Origin: Hymenobacter cellulosilyticus
GTDB taxonomy: Bacteria > Bacteroidota > Bacteroidia > Cytophagales > Hymenobacteraceae
Direction: 5' to 3'
Assembly: GCF_022919215.1 (NCBI RefSeq)
Contig: NZ_CP095046.1
Coordinates: 1,106,501 to 1,170,500, forward strand
Length of the DNA stretch: 64,000 nt
This document shows positions 1-9,169 of this stretch, in pieces. A program made the position numbers and the translations under genes. A model generated the notes under the pieces. That model was not told the DNA's origin. It saw only the letters and a program-made list of their open reading frames with translations, and searched no databases. Every line of letters begins with the position of its first letter. The stretch's first letter is position 1.

Positions 1-113
<113 letters not shown>

Positions 114-150
114 TTACAGAAACGCGCCGCGAAGGTACAAAGATCAACTG

Positions 151-258
151 GTGAAATAGTGAGATGGTGAAATGGTGAGTTTACTGTTCAATTTGCGCCA
201 ACCGCGCGGTCAGAACAACAACTCACTATTTCACCATCTCACTATCTCACTATCTCAC
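151..258. repeat. Intergenic inverted repeat built of GTGAAATGGTGA-like words (class I, copy 1)
   Basis: The left arm (151-179) is a run of near-identical words such as GTGAAATAGTGAGATGG. The right arm (221-258) is its reverse complement in extended form. The roughly 40-bp centre contains CGCGGTCAGAACA. Related copies lie at 458-560, 34285-34393 and 39445-39549. The element sits between the gltX start and the stop of the next minus-strand gene. Confidence 0.8.
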
Positions 259-260
259 TG

Positions 261-446
261 CTAGTCCCGGTTCCGGTAGCTCAGGTAGAGTACCAAACCC
301 AGCAGGGTAATGCCTCCGCGGATAGCCCAGGCCACGGTAGTACCCCACTGGTCAATCCAAGTCAGGAGCATTGATTTCATACCCAGAAAGGGCAGAATCA
401 AGGATAAAAGGCCCAGCAGGAGTAAGCCCAGTCCAAGTTCTTTCAT
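261..446 (-). CDS. Small two-helix membrane protein (hypothetical)
   Basis: This 61-residue protein has two predicted membrane segments, at about residues 4-26 (Leu/Gly rich, starting after MKELG) and 36-57. A short loop containing WIDQWGTT lies between them, and the tail is charged (YRNRD). I do not recognise a named family. It sits between two class I repeats, so it is probably transcribed on its own or with ridA upstream. Codon use and base composition match the neighbours. Function is unknown; small integral membrane proteins like this are common beside ridA/gltX-type housekeeping genes. Confidence 0.6.
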   Translation of the reverse strand: MKELGLGLLLLGLLSLILPFLGMKSMLLTWIDQWGTTVAWAIRGGITLLGLVLYLSYRNRD

Positions 447-457
447 GTAGCGTGCAG

Positions 458-560
458 GTGAGGTGGTGAAATGATAAGTGGAAGTTCAGTGCTTGCAATA
501 CTGCGCAATCAGAACGAAAAAACCCGCCACTTCCCTATATCACAGCTCTACTATTTCACT
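458..560. repeat. Class I intergenic inverted repeat, diverged copy 2
   Basis: The left arm (458-481) reads GTGAGGTGGTGAAATGATAAG and the right arm (about 528-560) contains its imperfect complement, with CTATTTCAC at the end. The centre carries GCGCAATCAGAACG, like the centres of the other copies. The right arm overlaps the reconstructed stop codon of ridA (551-553). Confidence 0.6.
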
Positions 561-936
561 GCTATGCAGGAAATTTCAACCTGAACGTCTTTGGGCAGGC
601 GGCTAACCTCCACAGTCTCGCGGGCTGGGCATACTCGGCCGTGAAATAGCTGCCGTAGATTTCGTTGATCAGACCGAAGTTGCCGAGGTCTTTTACAAAA
701 ATGCTGCACTTCACAACATCCAGTAAGCTCATCCCCGCAGCGGCCAGAACAGCCTGTAGGTTGCGCATTACCTGATGAGTTTCGGCGGCTACATCACCGT
801 TGCCCACAAGCTGGCCCGAGGCGGTATCGAGGGCAATCTGGCCTGAGACGTACACAGTGTTGCCGGCCTGAATGGCCTGACTGTAGGGACCAATAGGAGC
901 GGGAGCGTCGGGCGAGTAGATGATGGTGTTGGCCAT
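551..936 (-). CDS. ridA: RidA family reactive intermediate/imine deaminase (one-base frameshift near the 3' end)
   Basis: RidA proteins hydrolyse reactive enamine/imine intermediates, such as those made by PLP-dependent threonine dehydratase, in the cytoplasm. The first 105 residues are typical: SPDAPAPIGPYSQAI near the start, VSGQIALD, and the VVKCSIFVKDL stretch. As written the frame then goes off-family (QPARLWRLAAC) and stops at 562. Restoring one C in the CCC run at 627-629 gives the expected ending PARETVEVSRLPKDVQVEIS with stop at 551. The normal family length is about 128 residues. I read this as a sequencing error in a G/C run, not a pseudogene. Confidence 0.9.
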
Positions 937-1128
937 GAGGATGGGGTTAGAAGAAAACAGCCGTTTGAGAGGCGAAAACTACGGAAATTGGTGGGTTATG
1001 TATAGGCTTTGCTTCGCCAGCAACGATTCCCTGGGTAGAGCTCCTATGTAGCTGTAACAGGGCGCTGAAGTACTTGGCTGAAAATCAGCAGCAGATACCC
1101 TGTATTATTTGTGCTGTGCGATAAGCAT

Positions 1129-1161
1129 AAAAAGAGCGCCCCGGGTAGAGGCGCTCTTCTT
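1129..1161 (-). terminator. Rho-independent terminator of glmS
   Basis: A 9-bp stem (AAGAGCGCC/GGCGCTCTT) is followed on the minus strand by TTTTAT. It lies 25 bp past the glmS stop. Confidence 0.85.
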
Positions 1162-1185
1162 TAGGTAGTAGCAAAGCCGCGGTGC

Positions 1186-3021
1186 TTACTCAACCGTTAC
1201 GGACTTAGCCAGGTTACGAGGCTGGTCCACGTTGCAGCCGCGGAGCACGGCGATGTGGTAGGAGAGCAACTGTAGCGGAACTACCGATACCAACGGCATC
1301 AGTACTTCGCTGGTAGCAGGCACTTCAATGGTGAACTCGGCCATAGCCGGAATTACTGTGTCGCCTTCCGTTACTACGGCAATGATGCGGCCTTTGCGGG
1401 CCTTCACCTCCTGAATGTTCGATACAACCTTCTCGTAGGAGCTGTCTTTGGTAGCAATAACCACCACCGGCATGTTCTCATCGATCAAGGCAATCGGACC
1501 ATGCTTCATCTCGGCCGCGGGGTAACCCTCAGCGTGGATGTAGCTGATTTCCTTCAGCTTCAGCGCACCTTCCAGGGCTACTGGGAAGTTGTAACCACGG
1601 CCCAGGTAGAGGAAGTTTGGTACGTCGCGGAAAATCTCGGCAATGGCTTCAATCTCATCGTTGAGTTTCAAAGCCTGCTCTACTTTCGCAGGAATATTGC
1701 TCAACTCTACCATCAGTTCCCGCATCTTCGAGTCGGTAAGGGTACCGCGCTTGTGGCCTACAATCATGGCCAGCAGAGTCAGTACAGTTACCTGAGCGGT
1801 AAAGGCTTTGGTCGAAGCCACTCCGATTTCGGGGCCGGCGTGGGTGTAGGCACCAGCATCGGTGGCGCGGGCAATGCTCGAGCCTACCACGTTGCAGATA
1901 CCGAAGATGGTAGCGCCCTTGCTTTTCGCCAGCTCAATAGCGGCCAGAGTATCGGCCGTCTCGCCCGACTGCGAAATGGCAATTACAATGTCGCGCTCGG
2001 TGATGATGGGGTTGCGGTAGCGGAACTCCGAAGCGTATTCTACTTCAACCGGAATGCGGGCCAAGTCCTCAATCAGGTACTCTGCCACCAAACCAGCGTG
2101 CCACGACGTACCGCAGGCCACGATGATAATACGGTCGGCATTAACAAACTTGCGCTCGTAGGCCCGGATGCCGCCCATGTTCAGGTGACCGGCTTCCAGC
2201 TCTAAGCGGCCGCGCATGGAGTCGAGAATAGAGCGAGGCTGCTCAAAAATTTCCTTGAGCATGAAGTGCTCGTAGCCACCTTTCTCTATGCTGTCGAGCT
2301 CCATCTCCAGCTTCTGGATGTAGGGCGTCTGCTGCACGTCTTCTTTCGTGCGGATGTCGAGCTTGCCGTCGCGGATAACCGCAATTTCGTAGTCGTTGAC
2401 GTATACTACCTCGTTGGTGTACTCAATGATGGGAGTTGCATCGGAGGCCAAGAAAAACTCATCCTTGCCTACGCCAATAACTAGGGGAGAGCCTTTACGA
2501 GCGGCAATCAGCTGGTTCGGGTCGTCCTTGCTCAGCACCACAATGGCGTACGCGCCTACTACCTCGTGCAGGGCCAAGCGAACGGCTTCTTCCAGCGAGC
2601 AGTGGTTCTGCTTCTGAATTTCCTCAATCAGATTGACGAAGACCTCCGTATCCGTATCGGAGTGAAACACGTGACCCTGCTTCTGCAGGTGAGTTTTCAG
2701 TGCCGCGTAGTTTTCGATAATGCCATTGTGGATAATGGCAATTCGCTCGGAAGTTGAGTAGTGCGGGTGGGCGTTGGAGTCATTAGGTTCGCCGTGGGTT
2801 GCCCAGCGTGTATGGCCCATGCCAATATGCGCGTGGGTATCTTTTTCGGCGATAAAGGCTTCCAGGTCATTAACCTTGCCTTTCTTCTTGTATACATTCA
2901 GTGCTCCGTTCAGCAGTGCTACCCCTGCCGAGTCGTAACCACGGTACTCCAGGCGACGCAGGCCTTTCAGAATAATAGGGCAAGCTTCACGGTACCCGAT
3001 GTAAGCGACAATTCCGCACAT
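1186..3021 (-). CDS. glmS: Glutamine--fructose-6-phosphate aminotransferase (isomerizing)
   Basis: The enzyme makes glucosamine-6-phosphate from fructose-6-phosphate and glutamine, the first committed step to UDP-GlcNAc for peptidoglycan and lipid A. The 611 residues match the normal length. Residues 1-220 are the Ntn glutaminase domain, with nucleophile Cys2 after Met removal (MCGIVAYIG) and the GHTRWATHG motif. Two SIS sugar-isomerase domains follow, with CGTSWHAG and SQSGETADT visible. The C-terminus is LAKSVTVE, the usual end. It lies downstream of the DUF4270 and glycogen-synthase-like genes on the same strand, with a hairpin between. No glmS ribozyme-like element is apparent upstream. 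Confidence 0.97.
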   Translation of the reverse strand: MCGIVAYIGYREACPIILKGLRRLEYRGYDSAGVALLNGALNVYKKKGKVNDLEAFIAEKDTHAHIGMGHTRWATHGEPNDSNAHPHYSTSERIAIIHNGIIENYAALKTHLQKQGHVFHSDTDTEVFVNLIEEIQKQNHCSLEEAVRLALHEVVGAYAIVVLSKDDPNQLIAARKGSPLVIGVGKDEFFLASDATPIIEYTNEVVYVNDYEIAVIRDGKLDIRTKEDVQQTPYIQKLEMELDSIEKGGYEHFMLKEIFEQPRSILDSMRGRLELEAGHLNMGGIRAYERKFVNADRIIIVACGTSWHAGLVAEYLIEDLARIPVEVEYASEFRYRNPIITERDIVIAISQSGETADTLAAIELAKSKGATIFGICNVVGSSIARATDAGAYTHAGPEIGVASTKAFTAQVTVLTLLAMIVGHKRGTLTDSKMRELMVELSNIPAKVEQALKLNDEIEAIAEIFRDVPNFLYLGRGYNFPVALEGALKLKEISYIHAEGYPAAEMKHGPIALIDENMPVVVIATKDSSYEKVVSNIQEVKARKGRIIAVVTEGDTVIPAMAEFTIEVPATSEVLMPLVSVVPLQLLSYHIAVLRGCNVDQPRNLAKSVTVE

Positions 3022-3049
3022 AGTGTGTCAGAGAAAGAGTTGTTGAGAG

Positions 3050-3098
3050 AAAAATCACTCCGGCCCGGCCCTTCAACAAAGGCCGTGCCGGAGTGATT
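3050..3098 (-). terminator. Hairpin terminator after the DUF4270 gene
   Basis: A long stem (AATCACTCCGG... / ...CCGGAGTGATT) is followed on the minus strand by a T run (GATTTTTCTC). It lies between the DUF4270 stop (3119) and the glmS start (3021). It may end or attenuate transcription into glmS. Confidence 0.75.
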
Positions 3099-3118
3099 CG
3101 TGTGAAAGCAGTTGAGCC

Positions 3119-4612
3119 TTAGCGCAACTTGGAAGAGTATACGCGCAGCTTGATGTTCTGGGCATCAAGCACGCTACGGTTAAGTGAGAGGTCAAACGAG
3201 CGGCGTAGTACCGGGCTTAGCATCAGAGCGGCAGCCTGCTCCCCAAGCTGATTGGAAAGGTAAGCCTGCAGGTACGTAGTGATAACTACGCTGTAGTATT
3301 TCTTGCTGGCGTCTACGTCGTACAACGAAACAACGGCTTCGCGGCCCTGACCCGATTGGTTTTGCAGGTTGGCCTGTACAATTCGCTCGACCGGCGAAAT
3401 GTTTACCGTCCGCTGCAGTACCCGGTTCTGGGCATTTATCTCGTAGAGAAAAGCCGACGTAGGGTTTGGAAATAACAGCGTACCCGACGATTTGATGGGA
3501 ATAAGCAGCTCGGCACGGTTGATAGCCAGGCCGGGCTGGCCTGCCAGCTCTTTCAGGCCCGGTATTGCCAGCTTGGTAGCCAGGCCCAGACCCTGTTGCA
3601 TGTAAGTCACACTGTCGGCTACGCGCAACGACTTGGTACCGTCCAGCAGCTGATCGAACGGAGGCTTCAGGTCCGTCGACAGCTGAGTGTAGTAGCGAGG
3701 CGTATTGGCGTCGCCGCTCGCGTAGGATAAGCCCATCCGGATACGGTAGCTTGGCCGCCGGGTCTTGGTCGCATCGTTTTGGTCAAGGCCGTGGTAGTAC
3801 ACGTAGACACAGTTGAGCGAAGAGCGGCTCAGGGCCACAATGGCACCCGTCTGATTGCTTGAAGGCACAATAGCCAAGCCTTTCCAGAGAGCATCCAGCT
3901 TGTTTTGGTTGAAAGACGCGTCTTTAAGCGCGGCAAACAAGGTATTAGCAAAGTCCGAATTGCGGACTTTATCCTTCTGAATCACCAGCCGGATTGTCTG
4001 GTCGGGGTTGGTCACTGACACCGTGCTGTCGGCTGGCGTTTTGTCAGGATTTAGCTTTTTCTTGCTCTTGAGCACGCCCGGGTCTACCGCCACCTGCGTG
4101 GTTGTAGTGCGGTTCAGGGAGCTGGTCAGCTTATCACCAATCTGGTCAATCACGGCCACATCCGTGACGCCGGCATTGTACGTTTTCTTGTCGTCCAGGT
4201 CCTCTTTCAGCTTAAACAAGTCGAAGCTAACGGGCCGGCTGGCACTACCATACACCTGATCGAAGGATGACACCAAGACCACAGAGTCGAGCACGGAGCT
4301 TGTCAGCTGGCTGGGCAGGGTATCGGTGCTGGCACGCAGGTTGAAATAAGCCTTGGCAGTGGTAGTGCCAAGGGTAGCATCCGTGAGTTTGCCTATCAGA
4401 ACCCGGTCGGCATTCAGCGTTTCCACCGAATCCTGCAGGATAGTCGAGGCGTTAACCCGGTAATCGCGGTACTCAGTGGTAGTGGGTGAAGTGCCTGGCA
4501 GCTCCACGCCCAGATCGTTAGGATCCTCGCAGCCGGTGGCGGCGAACAGCAGAGCTGTGGACAGAAAAGAAGCCGAGGCTATTCGGAAGGCGCTATTAAT
4601 TGGCCAATTCAT
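3119..4612 (-). CDS. DUF4270 family lipoprotein
   Basis: This is a Bacteroidota-specific predicted outer-membrane or surface lipoprotein of about 497 residues. I chose the ATG at 4612 because it gives a clean signal peptide (MNWPINSAFRIASASF..., hydrophobic core, then LLFAATGC with the lipobox Cys near residue 28). The longer frame up to 4666 adds a non-signal stretch. The mature part is a beta-rich sequence with no catalytic motif I recognise. It overlaps the 3' end of the glycogen-synthase-like gene by 17 bp, suggesting translational coupling. Gene order GT5 domain-DUF4270-glmS is, from memory, common in Cytophagales. Function unknown. Confidence 0.85.
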   Translation of the reverse strand: MNWPINSAFRIASASFLSTALLFAATGCEDPNDLGVELPGTSPTTTEYRDYRVNASTILQDSVETLNADRVLIGKLTDATLGTTTAKAYFNLRASTDTLPSQLTSSVLDSVVLVSSFDQVYGSASRPVSFDLFKLKEDLDDKKTYNAGVTDVAVIDQIGDKLTSSLNRTTTTQVAVDPGVLKSKKKLNPDKTPADSTVSVTNPDQTIRLVIQKDKVRNSDFANTLFAALKDASFNQNKLDALWKGLAIVPSSNQTGAIVALSRSSLNCVYVYYHGLDQNDATKTRRPSYRIRMGLSYASGDANTPRYYTQLSTDLKPPFDQLLDGTKSLRVADSVTYMQQGLGLATKLAIPGLKELAGQPGLAINRAELLIPIKSSGTLLFPNPTSAFLYEINAQNRVLQRTVNISPVERIVQANLQNQSGQGREAVVSLYDVDASKKYYSVVITTYLQAYLSNQLGEQAAALMLSPVLRRSFDLSLNRSVLDAQNIKLRVYSSKLR

Positions 4613-5408
4613 TATAGAGCGTATAGTAAGAGGAGAGCAGGTTTTCGTCGGCGCTAACCTGGCCAAGCTGACGCTTCTGCGAGTACTCGGAAAACATAGC
4701 GTTCAGATTATCGCTGAAGTCCTCGTCAGATTTCACCACGGAGTCCGCATATTCCATGCCCACCTTGATGAAGCCGCCAAAGTCAGCCGACTTGAGGGCT
4801 GCCAGCATCTCGTCATCAATGTCCAGCATTTTAGCCTTCTCAATGATGTCGCCTTCAAATTTGTGGCTGAACTCGTTGTTGTAGATGGTAAACACCGATT
4901 TCGCATCCTTGAAGATCGGGTCCTTTTTATAGGTGGTCTTCAGGTACATCGGAATCAGGCCCGTCATCCAGTCGTTGCAGTGAACGATATCAGGAGCCCA
5001 GCCGAGTTTTTTCACGGTTTCGAGGACGCCTTTGCAGAAAAAGATAGCACGCTCATCGTTGTCGGCGTGGAACTTATCGTTTTTGTCAACCAATACTGAC
5101 TTGCGGTGGAAGTAATCTTCATTGTCGATGAAGTATACTTGCAGCTTCGCATTGGGAATAGACGCTACTTTGATGATCAGCGGCTTCTCTTCCTCACCAA
5201 CGGCGATGTTGATGCCAGAGAGGCGCACTACTTCATGCAAACGGTTCTTACGCTCGTTGATAATACCGAAACGGGGCACGAAAATGCGGATTTCCATCCC
5301 CATCTCCTGCATTCCCTGCGGTAACATGCGCAGAAACTCCGCTACCTTGGTCGTCTGCAAAAACGGGTTGATTTCCGTGGCAGCGTAGAGTATTCTCAAC
5401 TTGGACAT
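4596..5408 (-). CDS. Stand-alone glycogen/starch synthase N-terminal (GT5) domain protein
   Basis: The 270 residues resemble only the N-terminal Rossmann half of GlgA-type glycosyltransferases: LYAATEINPFLQTTKVAEFL at the start (compare the ADP-glucose-binding KTGGL region, here TTKVA), PDIVHCNDWMTGLIPMYLK, and a VFTIYNNEF stretch. Full GlgA is about 480-550 residues with a second nucleotide-binding half, which is absent and not found in another frame. The usual KxGGL lysine-glycine motif is altered to KVAEF. It is followed by the DUF4270 gene (17-bp overlap). It could be a catalytically inactive or regulatory homologue; the sugar-nucleotide substrate cannot be inferred. Confidence 0.8.
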   Translation of the reverse strand: MSKLRILYAATEINPFLQTTKVAEFLRMLPQGMQEMGMEIRIFVPRFGIINERKNRLHEVVRLSGINIAVGEEEKPLIIKVASIPNAKLQVYFIDNEDYFHRKSVLVDKNDKFHADNDERAIFFCKGVLETVKKLGWAPDIVHCNDWMTGLIPMYLKTTYKKDPIFKDAKSVFTIYNNEFSHKFEGDIIEKAKMLDIDDEMLAALKSADFGGFIKVGMEYADSVVKSDEDFSDNLNAMFSEYSQKRQLGQVSADENLLSSYYTLYNELAN

Positions 5409-5455
5409 ATAGAGTCAGTTGGTGTGATTGGGATAGGGCAACACTTTGGGATGCA

Positions 5456-5486
5456 CAAAATTAAGCATTTTTGAGCGAATAATCAA
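5456..5486 (-). promoter_or_regulatory. Bacteroidota-type promoter for the GT5-domain gene
   Basis: On the minus strand TTG (5486-5484) and TAATTTTG (5463-5456) are spaced by 20 bases. This matches the Bacteroidota consensus TTTG-N19/20-TAnnTTTG. The gene starts at 5408, giving a leader of about 40 nt. Confidence 0.65.
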
Positions 5487-5528
5487 TTAAACCAGCCCAA
5501 GCACTCTGTGAACGGGCCTTTTCACCCT

Positions 5529-6385
5529 ATGGAGATACTCCAATCGGCTGCCGCGTTGCAAGCCCAGACGGAAATCTGGCGGCAGAACAAACTGCGAATC
5601 GGGTTGGTGCCCACCATGGGGGCCCTGCACGAAGGTCACCTGCAACTAGTGCGCGCCGCGGCGCAGGATAACGACGTGGTCGTCGTCAGCGTATTCGTCA
5701 ACCCCACTCAATTCAATAACGCCGAAGATTTCCGCCTTTATCCGCGCGTGCCCGACGCCGATGCCGCCCTGCTAGGACCGGCCGGCTGCACAGCTCTGTT
5801 TATGCCTACCGTAGACCAGATGTACCCCCAGCCTACGGTGCTGCGCTTCGATTTCGGGCCCTGGAGCGAGTCATGGAAGGAGAGCATCGTCCGGGCCACT
5901 TCCACGGAGTAGCCACGGTGGTCAGCAAGCTGTTTCATATAAGCCGGCCCCACCGGGCATATTTTGGTCAGAAGGATTTGCAGCAGGTAGCCATTATCCG
6001 GCAGCTCGTCGCCGATTTGTCGTTCGACCTGGAGCTCGTAGCGTACCCCACCATCCGGGAAGCCGACGGCCTGGCCATGTCCTCACGCAACCGCCGGCTT
6101 GGGCCCGAAGCCCGCGCCGCAGCGCCGCGACTGTACCAGGCCTTGGCCTTGGGCGCATCCTTGGTGGAGGAGCAACAGCACACCCCGGAAGCCGTGCAGC
6201 TGGCCGTAGAGCAGTTTTTGGCCGCCGAGCCAGGGATTGAGCTAGAGTATTTTGCCATTGCCGACGGTCGCACCCTGCAGCCTATTACCGGGCAATGGAC
6301 CCCGGGAAGTCTAGTGGCCTTGTGCCTGGCAGCCCACGTAGGTAGCGTGCGGCTCATCGACAATGTGCTGGTGACATTGGCGTAG
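5529..6385 (+). CDS. panC: Pantothenate synthetase (one-base frameshift)
   Basis: PanC condenses pantoate and beta-alanine with ATP to make pantothenate (vitamin B5/CoA pathway). Start ATG 5529 ([11 protein letters not shown]) was chosen over 5508 by family fit. Motifs are [15 protein letters not shown] (HxGH-type nucleotide-binding site), [18 protein letters not shown], and in the second part [22 protein letters not shown] and SSRNRRL. The two parts are in different frames; one C is missing from the CCC run at 5859-5861 (expected [17 protein letters not shown]). The joined length is about 286 residues, which is normal. panD follows, so the two last steps before CoA assembly are together. Confidence 0.95.
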
Positions 6386-6433
6386 CCTGGGCAGAGCCTA
6401 CGGTTGAGGTTCAGGGGTTCGGTGCTATTTAGC

Positions 6434-6441
6434 TACCTTTG
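6434..6441 (+). promoter_or_regulatory. TAnnTTTG -7 box upstream of panD
   Basis: TACCTTTG is an exact match to the Bacteroidota -7 box and lies 28 bp before the panD start. No convincing -33 TTTG at the right distance is visible, so panD may have its own weaker promoter besides read-through from panC. Confidence 0.45.
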
Positions 6442-6469
6442 CGCCCTGAAAATCACTGGTTCTTTACTC

Positions 6470-6817
6470 ATGCATATCGAAGTTCTCAAGTCCAAAATTC
6501 ACCGGGCTAAAGTAACCCAGGCCGAGCTCCATTATGTAGGTAGCGTCACCATCGACGAAGACCTGCTGGATGCGGCCAACATGGTGGAAAATGAGAAGGT
6601 TACTATCGTCAACGTCAACAACGGGGAACGGTTCGAAACGTACACCATCCGCGGTGAGCGGGGCTCGGGCATGATTTGCCTGAATGGCCCGGCTGCCCGC
6701 CGCGTCGCCGTGGGCGACATCGTCATCATTTTCTCGTATGCCCTGATTGATTTTGCTGAGGCCCGGGCCCACAAGCCGACGCTGGTATTCCCGGATCAGC
6801 ACAACCGGCTGGTGTAA
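6470..6817 (+). CDS. panD: Aspartate 1-decarboxylase
   Basis: PanD makes beta-alanine from L-aspartate for pantothenate synthesis and is a pyruvoyl enzyme made by self-cleavage. Start ATG 6470 gives the canonical [17 protein letters not shown]. The cleavage site Gly24-Ser25 is present in HYVGSVTID, and Ser25 becomes the pyruvoyl group. [18 protein letters not shown] is the conserved core. The 115-residue length is normal. It lies 84 bp after panC and in the same direction. Confidence 0.96.
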   Translation: MHIEVLKSKIHRAKVTQAELHYVGSVTIDEDLLDAANMVENEKVTIVNVNNGERFETYTIRGERGSGMICLNGPAARRVAVGDIVIIFSYALIDFAEARAHKPTLVFPDQHNRLV

Positions 6818-6874
6818 AAAGAGAAAACACGGGAATCAGGGGTCCCGTGAGTATTTGTTGCGTGTTGAATCTTC

Positions 6875-7924
6875 ATGAAAAAGCTGCTTACCATTCTTAA
6901 ATACGCCCTGTTGTTGTCCGTTTCGGGCCTACTGATGTGGTACGCCATTCAGGGGCAGGACCTAAACAGCATTGGCCGCAACCTGCGGGAAGCTGACTAC
7001 ACCTGGCTAAGTATTACAATGGTTCTCTCGGCGCTGGGCTACTTCAGCCGGGCCTACCGCTGGAAAATGCAGCTGGATGCCACCGAGCACAAAGCTCCGT
7101 TTTGGGACGTGTACCACGCTATGATGGTAGGCTACTTGGCCAATATGGTGCTGCCGCGCATGGGCGAGGTTATCCGTTGCTCAGTGCTGCAGCGCACTAG
7201 CAAAGTGCCGGTGCAGGTAGCGCTGGGTACGGTCGTGACCGAGCGGGTCATTGACGTACTCATCCTGCTGTGTCTGCTAGGCGGCACCCTGCTGCTTGAT
7301 TTCAACACCTTCTGGGCTTTCGTAACCGACAAGCTGCTGGCGGGCCGCTACGACGAGCTGGCTCGCAACCGCACCCCGCTGCTAGTAGCTGGCGTTATTG
7401 CTTTGCTGCTGCTGGTGGGCCTGGCCTATACCTTGTTCCGAAACCTGGAGCGGCTGCGGCAGAATGCGCTGTTCAATAAAGTGGTGCTGTTTGTGAAAGG
7501 CCTGCTGGCCGGCGTATTCAGCGTGCTGAAGCTGGAAAACAAGCTGCTGTTTCTGTTGCACACGCTCTTTACCTGGACCGTGTATTACCTGATGGACTAC
7601 CTGGCCTTCAAATGCTTCCCGGCCACGTATTCGCTCGATATGAAAGCTGGTCTGGCTGTACTGACATTTGGCGCGCTCGGAATGGCGGCGCCGGTAGCGG
7701 GCGGCATCGGGCCGTTTCACGTGATGGTGCAGGGCATTCTGCTAGCCTATGGCATTAGCAAGGAAGCCGGTATTGCCTACGCGCTGGTCGTGCACGGCTC
7801 CCAAACCATTCTGGTCGTACTCATGGGCGGCATCAGCTTTGTGGCCAGCATGATGAAGTCGGGCCGCTCCCTGCGGGATTTAGCGGCCGAGCCAACCCTG
7901 GCCGTGACAACCGATGTGGAGTAA
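6875..7924 (+). CDS. UPF0104 / lysylphosphatidylglycerol synthase TM-domain (flippase-like) membrane protein
   Basis: The 349 residues hold about eight hydrophobic segments and match the PF03706 layout: an early W-Y motif (GYFSRAYRWKMQLDA), the conserved NMVLPRMGEVIRC stretch at about residues 90-103, and LTFGALGMAAPVAGGIGPFH near residue 265, where the family has a G-rich AP.PGGIG motif. No soluble aminoacyl-transferase domain is present, so it is probably a lipid or polyprenyl-linked substrate flippase-like protein and not MprF. Its stop overlaps the rfaE2 start by 11 bp, so the two are likely co-translated. Confidence 0.85.
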   Translation: MKKLLTILKYALLLSVSGLLMWYAIQGQDLNSIGRNLREADYTWLSITMVLSALGYFSRAYRWKMQLDATEHKAPFWDVYHAMMVGYLANMVLPRMGEVIRCSVLQRTSKVPVQVALGTVVTERVIDVLILLCLLGGTLLLDFNTFWAFVTDKLLAGRYDELARNRTPLLVAGVIALLLLVGLAYTLFRNLERLRQNALFNKVVLFVKGLLAGVFSVLKLENKLLFLLHTLFTWTVYYLMDYLAFKCFPATYSLDMKAGLAVLTFGALGMAAPVAGGIGPFHVMVQGILLAYGISKEAGIAYALVVHGSQTILVVLMGGISFVASMMKSGRSLRDLAAEPTLAVTTDVE

Positions 7925-8398
7925 AGATAAAATTGTCAGCCCGGAGGCTTTGGAGCCGCGGCTAGCCCAGTGGCGGGCGGAGGGCAAGCGGGTCGTGTTT
8001 ACCAACGGTTGCTTCGACCTGCTCCACCTGGGCCACGTCGACTACCTGGAAAAAGCCCGCAACCTGGGCGACGTCATGGTGCTGGGGCTTAATACGGACG
8101 CTTCCGTCAGTCGGCTGAAGCCCGGGCGGCCGTTGCAGGACGAAGTGTCACGCGCCCGGATTCTGGCGTCGCTTTTGTTTGTGGATGCTGTGGTTCTGTT
8201 CGATGAGCCCACGCCGCTGGAGTTGATTACGTTGGTTAAGCCCGACATTCTGGTGAAGGGCGACGACTATGCTATTAGTGGAATTGTGGGCCACGAGTTG
8301 GTGTTAGCAAACGGGGGCAGGTACTTACCGTACCCCTTGTACAGGGCTACAGCACCACTCGTATCGTCGAGCGGATTCGCGCCCAGTTTCACTCCTAA
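7914..8398 (+). CDS. rfaE2: D-glycero-beta-D-manno-heptose 1-phosphate adenylyltransferase (one-base frameshift)
   Basis: The enzyme adenylylates heptose-1-phosphate on the way to ADP-heptose for the LPS inner core. The nucleotidyltransferase signature is clear: VVFTNGCFDLLHLGHVDYLEKA with the HxGH motif (HLGH). Also present are VLGLNTDASVSRLKP and KPDILVKGDDY. As written it ends off-frame at 8441. Adding one G in the GGGGG run at 8313-8317 gives NGGQVLTVPLVQGYSTTRI and a stop at 8398, the normal family ending (about 161 residues). Only the adenylyltransferase domain is present; the kinase half (RfaE1) is not in this window. Confidence 0.93.
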
Positions 8399-8410
8399 GC
8401 AACTTCACTC

Positions 8411-9102
8411 ATGCACCTTAATCCCATTTATATCGTCCTGATCGGGCGATGGTAATAAGCTGGCTGATTCAGTGGCGCCTACGCAGCAAGATGACCACCT
8501 ACGGCCAGATTGGTCTGCAGTCGGGCCTGTCGGGTCGGCAGATTGCCGAACTGATGCTGGCCGACCACGGCATCACGGATGTGCGCGTTATTTCCACGGA
8601 AGGCCGGCTGACCGACCATTACAACCCCGCCGATAAAACCGTTAACCTCAGTGAGGCCGTGTACGAGGAGCGCAGTGCGGCCGCTGCTGCCATTGCGGCC
8701 CACGAATGCGGCCACGCCGTGCAGCACGCCACAGCCTACAGCATGCTGCAGTTCCGCTCGGCTATGGTGCCGGCTCTTAGTGCCGTGTCTACCTGGATGC
8801 CCTGGGTGCTGATGGCCGGGGTATTTATGATTCGCACCACGGTGATTCCGTTGGGCGTGGGCATTGCCCTGTTTTCGCTCACCACATTGTTTTCCTTCGT
8901 AACCCTGCCCGTGGAGTTTGATGCCAGCCGCCGAGCCTTGGCCTGGATTGACCAGCGTGGTATCGTGACGGCCAAGGAGCATGACATGGCCAAAGACGCC
9001 CTCTGGTGGGCCGCCATGACCTACGTGGTAGCCGCCCTGAGCTCCCTGGCAACGCTGCTCTACTACGTAAGCATTTTCCTGGGTAGCCGCGACCGGCGCT
9101 AA
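8411..9102 (+). CDS. Membrane zinc metallopeptidase, YugP-like (one-base frameshift at the 5' end)
   Basis: The reconstructed protein starts at ATG 8411 (MHLNPIYIVLIG), followed after one restored G (run 8444-8446) by AMVISWLIQWRL. This gives the N-terminal membrane anchor expected in the family; the frame read as-is starts later, at 8449. The zinc site is AAHECGHAVQHA (HExxH) at about residues 98-109. Three further hydrophobic segments follow, at about 120-160 and 190-220. The family (PF04298) is a neutral zinc metallopeptidase with unknown substrate. It closes the panC-rfaE2 gene run and is followed by a terminator. Confidence 0.9.
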
Positions 9103-9134
9103 GCACTTCGGCTGACCGCTTACGTTTCTTGTTG

Positions 9135-9169
9135 AAAGAGCCGCTCCGCCCCCGGAGTGGCTCTTTTTT
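9135..9169 (+). terminator. Rho-independent terminator
   Basis: The stem AAAGAGCC-CTCCG / CGGAG-GGCTCTTT is followed by TTTA and lies 33 bp after the peptidase gene. Confidence 0.85.

Noticed and set aside
1501..2205. 234-residue plus-strand open frame inside glmS
   Set aside because: It is the antisense shadow of a full-length, strongly conserved glmS. High GC makes long antisense frames common here.
5508..5912. Truncated panC as a pseudogene
   Set aside because: One C in a CCC run restores the full family sequence, and many unrelated genes in the window show the same type of change; sequencing error is the better reading.
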